A stretch of 52,307 nucleotides of DNA, taken from Streptococcus cristatus. Lineage in GTDB: Bacteria; Bacillota; Bacilli; Lactobacillales; Streptococcaceae. The position numbers were made by a program, and so were the translations under genes. The notes under the pieces were generated by a model, which was given only the letters and a program-made list of their open reading frames with translations, was not told where the DNA came from and ran no database searches. Positions 26,822 to 35,934 of the stretch are shown in pieces. The stretch lies in NCBI RefSeq assembly GCF_003943465.1, contig NZ_RJPR01000002.1:164755-217061 (forward strand), written 5' to 3'. Position 1 is the first letter of the stretch; each line of letters starts with the position of its first letter.

Positions 26822-29106
26822 GATTTTTTCTCAATCGGTGCTATGCTGGCCAGCACTTTCTTCAGACCGACTTCTGGGAAATTGATCTTAAGTTCTTGAC
26901 TATTTCCGCTGCCAGAGACTGCCAGCACTGTCCCATCGCCCCATTTCTTATGGTGGGCAATATCCCCGATAGCCCAAGCAACTTCCGGCTTAGATGGCTG
27001 GTTCTGACCGCTCTTTCCAAAAGGCAGACTGCCTGTAGAAATCGAATGAGGTGCCGACTGGCGCTTCCGCTCCTGCAGGGCTTGAGCCAGACTCATACCC
27101 TGACCGAATTTGTTAGTATCGCTATTGGTATAACTGACCTTAAAGGAGCTGTTTGCCGGTCGAGCCAGTCCCTGATAGTTTAGCAAATCTGAACTGATTT
27201 CTCTCAAGAAACGGGTCGGCTGGTTGTAGTTGGTACGACCATATAGCAGACGAGAATTAGCATTGGTTAGATAGAGAATCCTCTCAGCCCGGGTGATACC
27301 GACATAGGCCAGACGCCGCTCCTCTTCCAGCTCATCCTCATCTTCAGAAGCCCGACTTAGAGGGAAGACATTTTCCTCCATTCCAACCAGAAAGACGACT
27401 GGAAATTCCAATCCCTTGGCTGCGTGGAGGGTCATCAGAGTCACTTCGGAACTCTCCGGATCCCCGTCATCTGTGTCTGCAATCAAGGCCAAGTCATTGA
27501 GAAAACGGCTGAGCTTATCCAGCCCCGTCTCATCAGCAGGATTGTCTGGATTTTCGTCAAAGTTCTTGGTTACAGACAGGAATTCTTCGATATTTTCAAT
27601 CCGTGCTTGGCTTTCCAAGGTTGCCTGAGCTGCCAAGGCGGCTGAGTAACCTGTTTTTTTCAGAACAAGCTCGACTAGTTCAGTCACGCTATAGTCATCC
27701 AAACGATCCCGCAAGTCGAGTATCAGATTGGCAAACTCATAAACTGCCTGAGCCGCCTTGCCCTTTACTGGTGACAGCATGATATTAGCTGACGCCTCCA
27801 GCAAAGAGATTTCCTGACTGGCCGCAAAATTTCGAATCTTATCAACAGTACCAGGTCCAACACCCCGCTTGGGCTCATTAACCACGCGCTCATAGCTGAT
27901 ATTGTCGCTAGGATTGGCGATGAGATTAAGGTAAGAAATAACATCGCGGATTTCTTTACGACTATAGAACTTGGTGCCCCCAACCATGGTATAGGGGATA
28001 TTAGCCTTAAGCAGGGCCTCTTCCACCGTCCGTGATTGGGCATTGGTCCGGTAAAGGACCGCAAAATCCTTATGACTGTAGCCTTCTCGGCTCAGCCGAT
28101 CAATAGTTCGGGCGACAAAGAGAGCCTCGTCCTGCTCGTCATTAGCCCGATAGTAGACAATTTCCTCACCGTCTTCGTTTTGAGTCCAGAGATTTTTAGG
28201 ACGGCGGTTGCGGTTGTTTCGGATAACTTCATTAGCCGCCTGAAGAATGGTCTTAGTCGAGCGATAATTTTCCTCAAGCAGGACTACCTTGGCTTCTGGA
28301 TAATCCTTTTCAAAGTCTAGGATATTCTGCATATCGGCTCCCCGCCAGCCGTAGATAGACTGGTCAGCATCCCCGACTACACAGATATTCTTAAAGCGAG
28401 AAGCCAAGAGTTTGACCAGCTGGTACTGGGCATGGTTGGTATCCTGATACTCGTCCACATGGATATACTGGTAACGTTGCTGGTAGTAGGTCAGGACATC
28501 AGGATTTTGGTCAAAAAGGCGCAAAGTCAACATAATCAAATCGTCAAAGTCCATGGCCTCAGACTGGCGCAGTTCCTTTTGATAGGCCGTGTAGCACTTG
28601 GCTACAATCTCTGTGTACATATCACCAGCCATATTTGCATAGGCCACCTCATCAATCAGGTCATTCTTTGCATTGGAAATGGTCCCTAGAATGGCGCGCT
28701 CATTCCACTTTTTAGGATCCAGATTGAGATTTTTGAGAATCCGTTTCATCAAAGTTCGCTGCTCACCCGGATCAACGATCGTAAAGTTGCGGTTGTAGCC
28801 AATATGGTCTGCTTCTCGTCGCAAAATGCGCACACACATGGAGTGGAAGGTGGCGATTAAGCAATCTTGAGTAGCTGGATTGAGTGTAGCTGCCCGTTCC
28901 TTCATCTCCCGCGCCGCCTTATTGGTAAAGGTAATGGCTAGGATATTCCAAGGATTGACCATCTTCTCATCAATCAAATAGGCAATGCGGTGGGTCAGGA
29001 CTCGAGTCTTTCCTGAACCAGCCCCCGCCATAATCAACAAGGGGCCTTCTGTCGTCTGGACCGCTTCGGCCTGACGGTCATTCATACCGTTTAATAAGGG
29101 ATTCAT
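26818..29106 (-). CDS. pcrA: ATP-dependent DNA helicase PcrA
   Basis: A 762-residue SF1A helicase needed for repair and for clearing the replication path. Visible motifs are Q-motif [12 protein letters not shown], Walker A AGAGSGKT (about 27-34), [52 protein letters not shown] and [12 protein letters not shown]. The C-terminal tail (about 710-755, [19 protein letters not shown]) is the Tudor-like domain that contacts RNA polymerase in other species. A -10 TGATATAAT lies upstream. Confidence 0.97.
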   Translation of the reverse strand: MNPLLNGMNDRQAEAVQTTEGPLLIMAGAGSGKTRVLTHRIAYLIDEKMVNPWNILAITFTNKAAREMKERAATLNPATQDCLIATFHSMCVRILRREADHIGYNRNFTIVDPGEQRTLMKRILKNLNLDPKKWNERAILGTISNAKNDLIDEVAYANMAGDMYTEIVAKCYTAYQKELRQSEAMDFDDLIMLTLRLFDQNPDVLTYYQQRYQYIHVDEYQDTNHAQYQLVKLLASRFKNICVVGDADQSIYGWRGADMQNILDFEKDYPEAKVVLLEENYRSTKTILQAANEVIRNNRNRRPKNLWTQNEDGEEIVYYRANDEQDEALFVARTIDRLSREGYSHKDFAVLYRTNAQSRTVEEALLKANIPYTMVGGTKFYSRKEIRDVISYLNLIANPSDNISYERVVNEPKRGVGPGTVDKIRNFAASQEISLLEASANIMLSPVKGKAAQAVYEFANLILDLRDRLDDYSVTELVELVLKKTGYSAALAAQATLESQARIENIEEFLSVTKNFDENPDNPADETGLDKLSRFLNDLALIADTDDGDPESSEVTLMTLHAAKGLEFPVVFLVGMEENVFPLSRASEDEDELEEERRLAYVGITRAERILYLTNANSRLLYGRTNYNQPTRFLREISSDLLNYQGLARPANSSFKVSYTNSDTNKFGQGMSLAQALQERKRQSAPHSISTGSLPFGKSGQNQPSKPEVAWAIGDIAHHKKWGDGTVLAVSGSGNSQELKINFPEVGLKKVLASIAPIEKKS

Positions 29107-29201
29107 CTTCTATCCTTTCAATATAACATCAAACTGAAAATCAATGCTTCCATTATATCAAAATTCGAGCGAATTTGTTATCGAAAAGGCAACTAGCTCA
29201 T

Positions 29202-29230
29202 TTGAAATCCAAGTGTGAAAAAGTTATAAT
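29202..29230 (+). promoter_or_regulatory. Promoter of the mntE-like gene
   Basis: TTGAAA and TATAAT with exactly 17 bases between, then AGAAAGGGG and the ATG at 29253. Confidence 0.8.
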
Positions 29231-29252
29231 AATAGTTTAGAAAGGGGCAACC

Positions 29253-30443
29253 ATGAACAATCATCCAAGCGACAATCTCAAACTTGCCGAACGAGGCGCC
29301 CTCCTAGCAATTGCCACCTACATTGGCCTATCCGTTACAAAAATCATTGCAGGTGCAGCACTGACATCCTCCAGTTTGACGGCGGATGGTTTCAACAACG
29401 TCTCCGATATCGTTGCCAATCTAGCGGTCCTAATCGGCCTACGTATGGCCCGAAAACCAGCGGATAAGGACCACCGCTTCGGCCATTGGAAGATCGAAGA
29501 TCTGGCCAGCCTGATTACCTCTTTCATCATGTTTTTTGTCGGCTTCAATGTCCTCATTGATACAGCTCAAAAAATCATTAACAAGGAAGAAACCTTGATT
29601 GATCCTGTGGGGGCTGTTGTCGGAATTGTATCGGCCATCATCATGTTTGGTGTCTATCTTTACAATAAAAATCTAGCCAAAAGAGTGAAATCCAAAGCTC
29701 TGGATGCGGCCGCCAAGGACAATCTCTCGGATGCTATCACTTCTCTAGGCACATCTGTTGCCATTATTGCCAGCTCCCTGAAGTTCCCTATCGTTGATAA
29801 GCTAGCAGCCATCGTTATTACGTTTTTCATTCTAAAAACAGCCTATGATATCTTTATAGAGTCCTCTTTCAGCCTGTCAGATGGCTTTGATCAGGACCTT
29901 TTAGACGATTACAAGCGTGCTATTCTGGAAATCCCTAAAATCACACGTGTCAAGTCCCAGCGTGGTCGGACCTATGGTAGCAATATCTATCTGGATATTA
30001 TACTGGAAATGAATCCTGACCTCTCCGTCTTTGAAAGTCACGAAATCGCTGATCAGGTGGAGGATATGCTCAAGGAGAACTTTGGCGTCTTTGACATTGA
30101 TATTCATATTGAGCCAGCTCCGATTCCTGAAGATGAGATTCTGGACAATGTTTATCAAAAGCTCCTGATGCGTGAGCAATTAGTCGACCAAGGCAGTCAA
30201 TTGGAGGCGCTTCTTTCCTCTGATTTTGTCTACATTTCCCAAGATGGTCGCAAGCTAAATAAAGAGGAATTTCAACTAGAGAGAGCCCAAACTTCTCCTA
30301 TCAAAAATTTAGAAATTACATCTGTCAGCCAAAAGACCAAGCTGATTCGCTATCAAATCGGGGATGTCATCCATACCAGCCTCTGGCGCCGCCACGAAGT
30401 CTGGCAAAATATCTTTCACCAAGAAACACGAAAAAACAACTAG
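29253..30443 (+). CDS. mntE: Cation diffusion facilitator, MntE-type manganese exporter
   Basis: A 396-residue proton-coupled metal exporter with six membrane helices and a cytoplasmic C-terminal domain. The metal site reads Asn48/Asp52 in TM2 (DGFNNVSD) and Asp156/Asp160 in TM5 (DNLSD). Zinc exporters have His in place of the first Asp of TM5, so this pattern points to manganese. Length and sequence agree with pneumococcal MntE, which protects against manganese overload. An additional C-terminal extension beyond about residue 290 is present. It has its own promoter and converges on the amino-acid binding protein gene. Confidence 0.9.
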   Translation: MNNHPSDNLKLAERGALLAIATYIGLSVTKIIAGAALTSSSLTADGFNNVSDIVANLAVLIGLRMARKPADKDHRFGHWKIEDLASLITSFIMFFVGFNVLIDTAQKIINKEETLIDPVGAVVGIVSAIIMFGVYLYNKNLAKRVKSKALDAAAKDNLSDAITSLGTSVAIIASSLKFPIVDKLAAIVITFFILKTAYDIFIESSFSLSDGFDQDLLDDYKRAILEIPKITRVKSQRGRTYGSNIYLDIILEMNPDLSVFESHEIADQVEDMLKENFGVFDIDIHIEPAPIPEDEILDNVYQKLLMREQLVDQGSQLEALLSSDFVYISQDGRKLNKEEFQLERAQTSPIKNLEITSVSQKTKLIRYQIGDVIHTSLWRRHEVWQNIFHQETRKNN

Positions 30444-30462
30444 CTTTCTGCTAGTTGTTTTT
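30435..30462. terminator. Shared bidirectional terminator of mntE and the binding protein
   Basis: Ten-base perfect stem AACAACTAGC / GCTAGTTGTT with a five-base loop, with T runs on both strands. The stop codons of both convergent genes (TAG on each strand) lie within the stem. Confidence 0.85.
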
Positions 30463-31299
30463 ATATGCTTTCACTTGGTCTGTCGCAATATCCTCTCCAA
30501 ACCACTTCTCAGCGATTTTCTGGAATTTTCCCTCCTGGTATAATTTTCCAAAAGCAGTATTTACTTTTTCAACTAAAGTACGGTCCGCCTTTCTAGCCCC
30601 GACCGCAAAGTCCTCGCTCTCAAATCCAACGGAAAAGACTGAATACTGATCTAAAATTCCTTCTTCTGTCAGATAATAATTGGCATAAACACGGTCAATC
30701 AAGAGACCATCAATCCGGTCGTTTTGCAAGTCAATCAACGCCTCGTTAAAGCTCTGGTACTGAGTCGCTGTATGATTTTTGACAATGGTTTTCAAAATTT
30801 CAGGATTGCTTTCAAACGCTACGTAGCCAGAAGATCCTGCTTGTGCACCCAATACTTTTCCTGCCATATCACTGGCCTGTGAGATATGAGAGGACTTTTT
30901 GCTGACCAAAACCTGTTCATTTTTCATATAAGGATTGGTAAATTCTACCTTTTCCCTTCTCTCATCCGTCGCGGAATAGCCATTCCAGATGAGGTCAATC
31001 GTACCGTTGGTCAACTCTGTTTCCTTCATATCCCAATCAATCGGCTGCCATTTCACCTTAATTCCATATTCCTCAAAAACAGCGTTGGCCAAATCAATGT
31101 CAAATCCTGCATAAGTGCCATCTTTTTGCTCAAATCCCATGGGGACAAAGGTATTATCAAAGCCGATTGTAATCTGTTTTTTCTCCCCATACTTGCTCCA
31201 GTTGTCTAGGCTGGGGTCACTGACATTGGAACTACAACCACCGAGCAGAAAAGTTAGGAGCAAGGTCAAACAGGCCAAAAGAATATTCTTTAGTTTCAT
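30451..31299 (-). CDS. Amino-acid ABC transporter, substrate-binding lipoprotein
   Basis: A 282-residue lipoprotein with the signal MKLKNILLACLTLLLTFLLGGC; Cys22 is the lipidated residue. The mature part is a family 3 solute-binding protein (ITIGFDNTFVPMGFEQKDGTYAGFDIDLANAV, LIWNGYSATDERREKVEFT). It delivers a polar amino acid to the two downstream-listed partners; cystine or glutamine types are possible, but the ligand is not clear. Gene order on the mRNA is permease, ATPase, binding protein. Confidence 0.9.
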   Translation of the reverse strand: MKLKNILLACLTLLLTFLLGGCSSNVSDPSLDNWSKYGEKKQITIGFDNTFVPMGFEQKDGTYAGFDIDLANAVFEEYGIKVKWQPIDWDMKETELTNGTIDLIWNGYSATDERREKVEFTNPYMKNEQVLVSKKSSHISQASDMAGKVLGAQAGSSGYVAFESNPEILKTIVKNHTATQYQSFNEALIDLQNDRIDGLLIDRVYANYYLTEEGILDQYSVFSVGFESEDFAVGARKADRTLVEKVNTAFGKLYQEGKFQKIAEKWFGEDIATDQVKAYKNN

Positions 31300-31310
31300 C
31301 TGGGCCTCCC

Positions 31311-31940
31311 TTATTTTGGTGTGACTTTGAGAATAGAATCCGCAATGTTTTCCGCAAACTGTAAATCATGTGTGACCACAATCTGTGTCATCCCCATTTC
31401 TCGATTTTGGAGGATGAGTTTTTCTACTTCCAAGCGTAAGGCAGGATCCAAAGCAGAAGTCGGCTCATCGTATCCGATAATCTCTGGGTTGATCATCATA
31501 GCACGAGCCAAAGCGACCCGCTGTTTTTGCCCGCCTGACAGCGAATAAGGATAGGCCTTGGCATGCTCGGACAAGCCTAAGCGGGCCAATAAGGCCTGCG
31601 CCTTCTCTTCAGCTTCTTCTTTGGAAATGTTTATTGTATATATTGGTGATAAAGTCAAATTTTCCAAGACAGATAAATGAGGAAAGAGCTGAAAATCTTG
31701 AAAAACAAAGCCTAGAAGATTGCGCTTTTCAAGCTCTGCGACATCCAAAATCTCTCCATTATAAATCACTTGTCCCGAATCAATTGTCTCCAAGCCTGCC
31801 AGCATACGTAGAAGAGTCGTCTTCCCTCCACCCGAAGGTCCAACAATGGCCAATACTTGCTTTTCAGACACAATCAAATTAAAATCCTTTAGAATCTGCT
31901 TATCACCAAATTTTTTACTAATATTTCGTAATTCTAACAT
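31311..31940 (-). CDS. Amino-acid ABC transporter, ATPase
   Basis: A 209-residue ATPase with Walker A GPSGGGKT (33-40), Q-loop FVFQDFQLFPHL, signature LSGGQKQRVALARA, Walker B EIIGYDEPTSALDP and VTHDL. It is somewhat shorter than the usual 240-250 residues of polar amino-acid ATPases, ending soon after the H-loop, but all catalytic motifs are present. Eight bases separate it from the permease gene. Confidence 0.93.
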   Translation of the reverse strand: MLELRNISKKFGDKQILKDFNLIVSEKQVLAIVGPSGGGKTTLLRMLAGLETIDSGQVIYNGEILDVAELEKRNLLGFVFQDFQLFPHLSVLENLTLSPIYTINISKEEAEEKAQALLARLGLSEHAKAYPYSLSGGQKQRVALARAMMINPEIIGYDEPTSALDPALRLEVEKLILQNREMGMTQIVVTHDLQFAENIADSILKVTPK

Positions 31941-31948
31941 AATAGCAC

Positions 31949-32590
31949 CTACTTATAATAACTAAATTTCTTTTCGACCTGCTTGGCAATCAAGGTAGCC
32001 AGACCGATTAAGAGTAAATAAATCAAGCCTGCAACAAACATCGGTGCCAGACTTGCATCTCGATTGGCCGCCGTACGACTAGCCAAAATCAAATCTGAAA
32101 TTCCTAAAGCATAAACCAAAGAGGTATCTTTCACCAAAGTCATAACTTCGTTAAAGACACTAGGTAGCACAATTTTTACGACCTGCGGCAAAATAATCAG
32201 GCGAATCGTCTGAACAGGAGTAAATTTCAAAACCTTCGCAGCCTCATACTGTCCAGTCGGAATGGAAGAAATACCTCCGCGGAAAATCTCCGCAAAATAA
32301 GCGGCGTAGTTTAGTGTAAAGGCAATAATCGCTGCAGGAATCCGATCCAGCCGAACCCCTATACTTGGCAACACATAGTAAATAAAGATTAACTGTAGCA
32401 AAAGCGGTGTCCCGCGCATAATCCAAATGTAAATATGAAGCAACCATTGCAGGGGCTTCAAGCGAATTTGCATCGAAAAAGCCAGCATAATTCCCAAAGG
32501 AATCGAAAAAACCAAGACCAAAGCAAACACCTGCAAGGTAGTTGCTGCTCCACTTAGAAGACTAGGTAAAATTTCCAAAATATAGCTCAT
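31949..32590 (-). CDS. Amino-acid ABC transporter, permease
   Basis: A 213-residue permease of the His/Glu/Gln/Arg type with about five membrane helices and the EAA-like loop GQYEAAKVLKFTPVQTIRLIILPQ (about 120-145). I start at the ATG at 32590, preceded by AGGAGG. A longer frame starting at 32620 would begin only bases from the -10 box, before any likely transcription start. First gene of the three-gene transporter operon. Confidence 0.93.
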   Translation of the reverse strand: MSYILEILPSLLSGAATTLQVFALVLVFSIPLGIMLAFSMQIRLKPLQWLLHIYIWIMRGTPLLLQLIFIYYVLPSIGVRLDRIPAAIIAFTLNYAAYFAEIFRGGISSIPTGQYEAAKVLKFTPVQTIRLIILPQVVKIVLPSVFNEVMTLVKDTSLVYALGISDLILASRTAANRDASLAPMFVAGLIYLLLIGLATLIAKQVEKKFSYYK

Positions 32591-32618
32591 TCTCTTCCTC
32601 CTAAATAAATATTTTACC

Positions 32619-32646
32619 ATTATAGCAGAATCTCAGGAAAATACAA
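32619..32646 (-). promoter_or_regulatory. Promoter of the amino-acid transporter operon
   Basis: TTGTAT (32641-32646) and TATAAT (32619-32624) with a 16-base spacing. Confidence 0.7.
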
Positions 32647-32698
32647 GCAGATATTGCAAAAAATTTATAGCACAAAAATCGAAATCAAACAAAACTAA

Positions 32699-32728
32699 AA
32701 TCCGACTCTCCTTTCAAGAATCGGATTT
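32699..32728 (-). terminator. Terminator downstream of the type II-A repeat relic
   Basis: Stem AAATCCGA / TCGGATTT with a T-rich stretch on the minus strand, just past the last II-A repeat in array direction. Confidence 0.6.
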
Positions 32729-32753
32729 ATTTGACTATGGGGAGCTTCGTGTC

Positions 32754-32855
32754 GTTTTGGAACCATTCGAAACAACACAGCTCTAAAACAGATAATCTGG
32801 ATATAGTTCGTGTTCATAAATTTTGGAACCATTCGAAACAGCACAGCTCTAAAAC
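32754..32855 (-). CRISPR. Relic type II-A CRISPR array: two repeats, one spacer
   Basis: Two 36-base repeats (32754-32789 and 32820-32855) flank a 30-base spacer. On the minus strand the canonical copy begins GTTTTAGAGCTGTGTTG and ends TGGTTCCAAAAC; I recall the same repeat from Cas9-type (II-A) arrays of S. thermophilus CRISPR3 and related streptococci. The other copy differs at two positions, including its last base. No cas9, csn2 or tracrRNA is present in the window, so the array is an orphan here. Spacer length of 30 is exactly the II-A norm. Confidence 0.9.
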
Positions 32856-32966
32856 TGACAAATAACCTTCCAACCAAAAGTAGAAGTTAGATCTTTGTTA
32901 ACTACAATGGCTTCATGAAAAAACACATTCTGGGAGGGAGCGACAGACAACAAGTCTGTCAGCCAA

Positions 32967-34458
32967 TGCTTAATCCACGCCTCCGTGAAGAGAGCGACTT
33001 AAAAAATCAAATAAACTTTATCAGTTTATCCATTTCAATCCACGCTCCTGTGAAGAGAGCGATCTTCAGGGTCCAGAGACGTATCTGCATCCTAATTTTT
33101 ATTTCAATCCACGCCCCCGTGAAGGGAGCGACCGGGTACATCGTATTTACTTTTCAATCACTCATTATTTCAATCCACGCCCCCGTGAAGGGAGCGACTC
33201 GCTGGCGGTGACACACACACAATTATTTATCTATTTCAATCCACGCCCCCGTGAAGGGAGCGACGATTTACCAGAATCTATTCAAAATGCGATTGATATT
33301 TCAATCCACGCCCCCGTGAAGGGAGCGACGACACCTCTATTTTAGAAGTTCCAAACGCTGTATATTTCAATCCACGCCCCCGTGAAGGGAGCGACGACAA
33401 CACACGGTACAGTATCTGCTGGTGCTGGTATTTCAATCCACGCCCCCGTGAAGGGAGCGACGATAGCCAGCGAGCCCTAGGCTATGATGAACCTAAATTT
33501 CAATCCACGCCCCCGTGAAGGGAGCGACGAAAGGCGCAGACGGCGACACCGAGAGCAACTGAATTTCAATCCACGCCCCCGTGAAGGGAGCGACGTCTTA
33601 TTCCCCCAAACATAGCGGACAGTATGCTTATTTCAATCCACGCCCCCGTGAAGGGAGCGACTTTGCTGCAGGCTATTTTTGGCTGGCAGCTTTTATTTCA
33701 ATCCACGCCCCCGTGAAGGGAGCGACAAGATGAATGCTTTAGTTTTTCATAATGAAGATTGTATTTCAATCCACGCCCCCGTGAAGGGAGCGACTTGCTG
33801 CATCATTCAAGACAATCGCTGATAACGCATTTCAATCCACGCCCCCGTGAAGGGAGCGACCCATGCAAATCTACACCCATGTCACAAAAAGTATATTTCA
33901 ATCCACGCCCCCGTGAAGGGAGCGACGACAGGGGTTTCTACTGTGGGGTGGAGCGATGGCATATTTCAATCCACGCCCCCGTGAAGGGAGCGACGAGCTA
34001 GCTTCTTCATGCCGTCCCACAGTTTACTATTTCAATCCACGCCCCCGTGAAGGGAGCGACAAAGCGCTCATTGTTGATACTTTGGGTGATATCGATTTCA
34101 ATCCACGCCCCCGTGAAGGGAGCGACTGTTTTTGAGATTTCTGATATTGTTTCTCATTTTATTTCAATCCACGCCCCCGTGAAGGGAGCGACAGTAAAGG
34201 CTGATTTAATGCCGTCCCATAAATTAATTTCAATCCACGCCCCCGTGAAGGGAGCGACCGTCACGGTACTTCCGTTATTCGCAATGATGATTATTTCAAT
34301 CCACGCCCCCGTGAAGGGAGCGACAGGAATGTCCAGAGACAAGGAAAAGCGCTTGGCAAAATTTCAATCCACGCCCCCGTGAAGGGAGCGACCTTCTGGA
34401 TTTTCAATAAACCTAGTCTCTCCCATATTTCAATCCACGCCCCCGTGAAGGGAGCGAC
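32967..34458 (-). CRISPR. Type I-C CRISPR array: 23 repeats, 22 spacers
   Basis: Twenty-one identical 32-base repeats run from 33101 to 34458. On the minus strand each starts GTCGCTCCC, can fold CGCTCCC with GGGGGCG, and ends CGTGGATTGAAAT, the I-C consensus. Two decayed repeats lie at the far end (32967-32998 with several changes, 33032-33063 with several changes), plus an 11/14 match to a repeat end at 32931-32944. Spacers are 33-37 bases, mostly 34. Decay at the low-coordinate end and the cas genes at the other place the leader at 34459 upward, so the newest spacers are near 34400. Confidence 0.98.
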
Positions 34459-34604
34459 AGCGCGTAGTTGCACTGTTTTAGGCAAAAATTATCTTTCGAG
34501 GAAAGTAAACTCTTCTAGAATTTCGAATTTTTGCCTTATTTTTGTTTATTTTTTGCGCGAAAGTCCTGCTTTTTTCTGAGTAACATCCATTCGCACTAGA
34601 CTAT
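34459..34604 (-). promoter_or_regulatory. Leader of the type I-C array
   Basis: AT-rich 146-base stretch between the cas2 stop and the first repeat. It contains an 11-base perfect inverted repeat, AGGCAAAAATT at 34480-34490 and AATTTTTGCCT at 34526-34536. Leaders carry the array promoter and the signals for inserting new spacers; neither was pinned to a base here. Confidence 0.75.
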
Positions 34605-34898
34605 TTAAAGGAGTAATACCCCTATATCAGGATCATAACTTGTATCACGTCCAATCGTTTCTAGACGATTTTGCCAGTTTTTTCCTAGCAAATAAAAACG
34701 AATACTGTCGGACTCAGTGTCAATTATACTCAAAAGCTTAGCTTTTATTTCTACAAATTCTGCAGGAGTTACTGAGCATTCAAAAACTGAATTCTGAACG
34801 CGTTGCCCATAATCAACGCATAATTTTGCCACATGACGTAACCTTTTCCTGCCTTGCGCAGTTTCAGTATTCACATCATATGTTACTAATACCATCAT
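34605..34898 (-). CDS. cas2: CRISPR-associated protein Cas2
   Basis: A 97-residue protein; Cas2 dimers bridge two Cas1 dimers during spacer insertion. The N-terminal VLVTYDVNTE beta strand with Asp8 and the GKRLRHVAKLCVDYGQRVQNSVFEC segment are typical of I-C Cas2. Two consecutive ATG codons make the exact start uncertain by one residue. It follows cas1 by ten bases and is the last gene before the leader. Confidence 0.96.
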   Translation of the reverse strand: MMVLVTYDVNTETAQGRKRLRHVAKLCVDYGQRVQNSVFECSVTPAEFVEIKAKLLSIIDTESDSIRFYLLGKNWQNRLETIGRDTSYDPDIGVLLL

Positions 34899-34908
34899 AA
34901 ACCGGCTC

Positions 34909-35934
34909 CTATATTAAAAACGGTGGATAGGATTCCAATTCTCCACGAATTGTCTTGGCCAATAACTGTGCTTGGATATAGGGCAGTAACATCAATTTCA
35001 CTTTTTCTTTAGTGAAAGGATGTTCTACTTCCTGATGTTTCCGCTTTTGCCAGGCTTCAATAAAAATTGCACGCCCTTTTTCAGTTAATATGACACTTCC
35101 ATTTTCCTTAAAGTCAAAATGTTTTTTGCTTAACTGAGCTTTATTTATCAAAGAAAACACAAATCTGTCAACTATATAAGCACGAAATTCTTCGACTAAA
35201 TCCAATGCCAAGCTAGCACGACCTGGCCTATCCGTATGAAAGAAGCCAACATAACTATCCAGCCCTACTGCTTCCAAAGCAGATTGGCATTCATATGTTA
35301 ATAAACTATAGCCAAATGATAACAAAGCATTGACACAATCTAATGGAGGGCGTCTAGTTCGCCCATTAAACTGAAAAGTCTCCTTATCAGTTAATACTAA
35401 GTCATTAAAAATACGAAAATATTGGTTTGCTGCCTGACCCTCTATTCCTAAAAGAGAATCCTTGTTTTCAGTTGCTTGAACCTGTTCCAAGGCCCAAGTC
35501 AATTCCGTATTCACTTCTTCAAATAGTTGGGGATCAATCCGATCGCGATGATCACGCTTAAAACGTAGTAAATATTTTCTAGAATTTGAAATTTTAGCAA
35601 GAATAAAATGTTTTGCATATTCTAGAGATTGTTCTTCATCAGCCAAACGATAATGCTGCCTTCTTAGCAAAACATTCCCATTTGTTTGCCCAACAAATCG
35701 ACCACAAAAGCGTCCTTGCGGTGTATGGAAGGACAAATTTATCTGATTTTCAGCACATAGTTCAATCAGAGAAGGAGACGCTCCTAAATAAGAAAAACAA
35801 ACAATGCCATCAATAATTCGATATGGGAAACGACTGATAACTTTACCTTCTTGCTTGATAACGATATTATCTCTTTCACGCGTTAAATAAAAATTATCTT
35901 GAGTCAAATATAGAGTATTAAGTAGCTTTTTCAT
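34909..35934 (-). CDS. cas1: CRISPR-associated integrase Cas1 (type I-C)
   Basis: A 341-residue integrase that joins new spacers to the leader end of the array. The metal-binding Glu is in LLGIEGQAANQYF (about 163-175), and the His/Asp-Glu pair in GFFHTDRPGRASLALDLVEEFR (about 235-256). Full length for I-C. Its start overlaps the cas4 stop by four bases. Confidence 0.97.
   Translation of the reverse strand: MKKLLNTLYLTQDNFYLTRERDNIVIKQEGKVISRFPYRIIDGIVCFSYLGASPSLIELCAENQINLSFHTPQGRFCGRFVGQTNGNVLLRRQHYRLADEEQSLEYAKHFILAKISNSRKYLLRFKRDHRDRIDPQLFEEVNTELTWALEQVQATENKDSLLGIEGQAANQYFRIFNDLVLTDKETFQFNGRTRRPPLDCVNALLSFGYSLLTYECQSALEAVGLDSYVGFFHTDRPGRASLALDLVEEFRAYIVDRFVFSLINKAQLSKKHFDFKENGSVILTEKGRAIFIEAWQKRKHQEVEHPFTKEKVKLMLLPYIQAQLLAKTIRGELESYPPFLI

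Noticed and set aside
32695..32877. Leftward 60-codon frame with repeated SFRAVLFRMVPK
   Set aside because: It reads through the two II-A repeats and the terminator; no ribosome site.
32915..33211. Rightward 98-codon frame starting MKKHILGGSDRQQ
   Set aside because: It covers decayed I-C repeats and spacers; the composition is repeat-driven.
33759..34579. Several open frames across the I-C array with repeated ISIHAPVKGAT or FNPRPREGSD segments, on both strands
   Set aside because: They are translations of the 32-base repeat; none has a ribosome site and they are interrupted by spacer differences.
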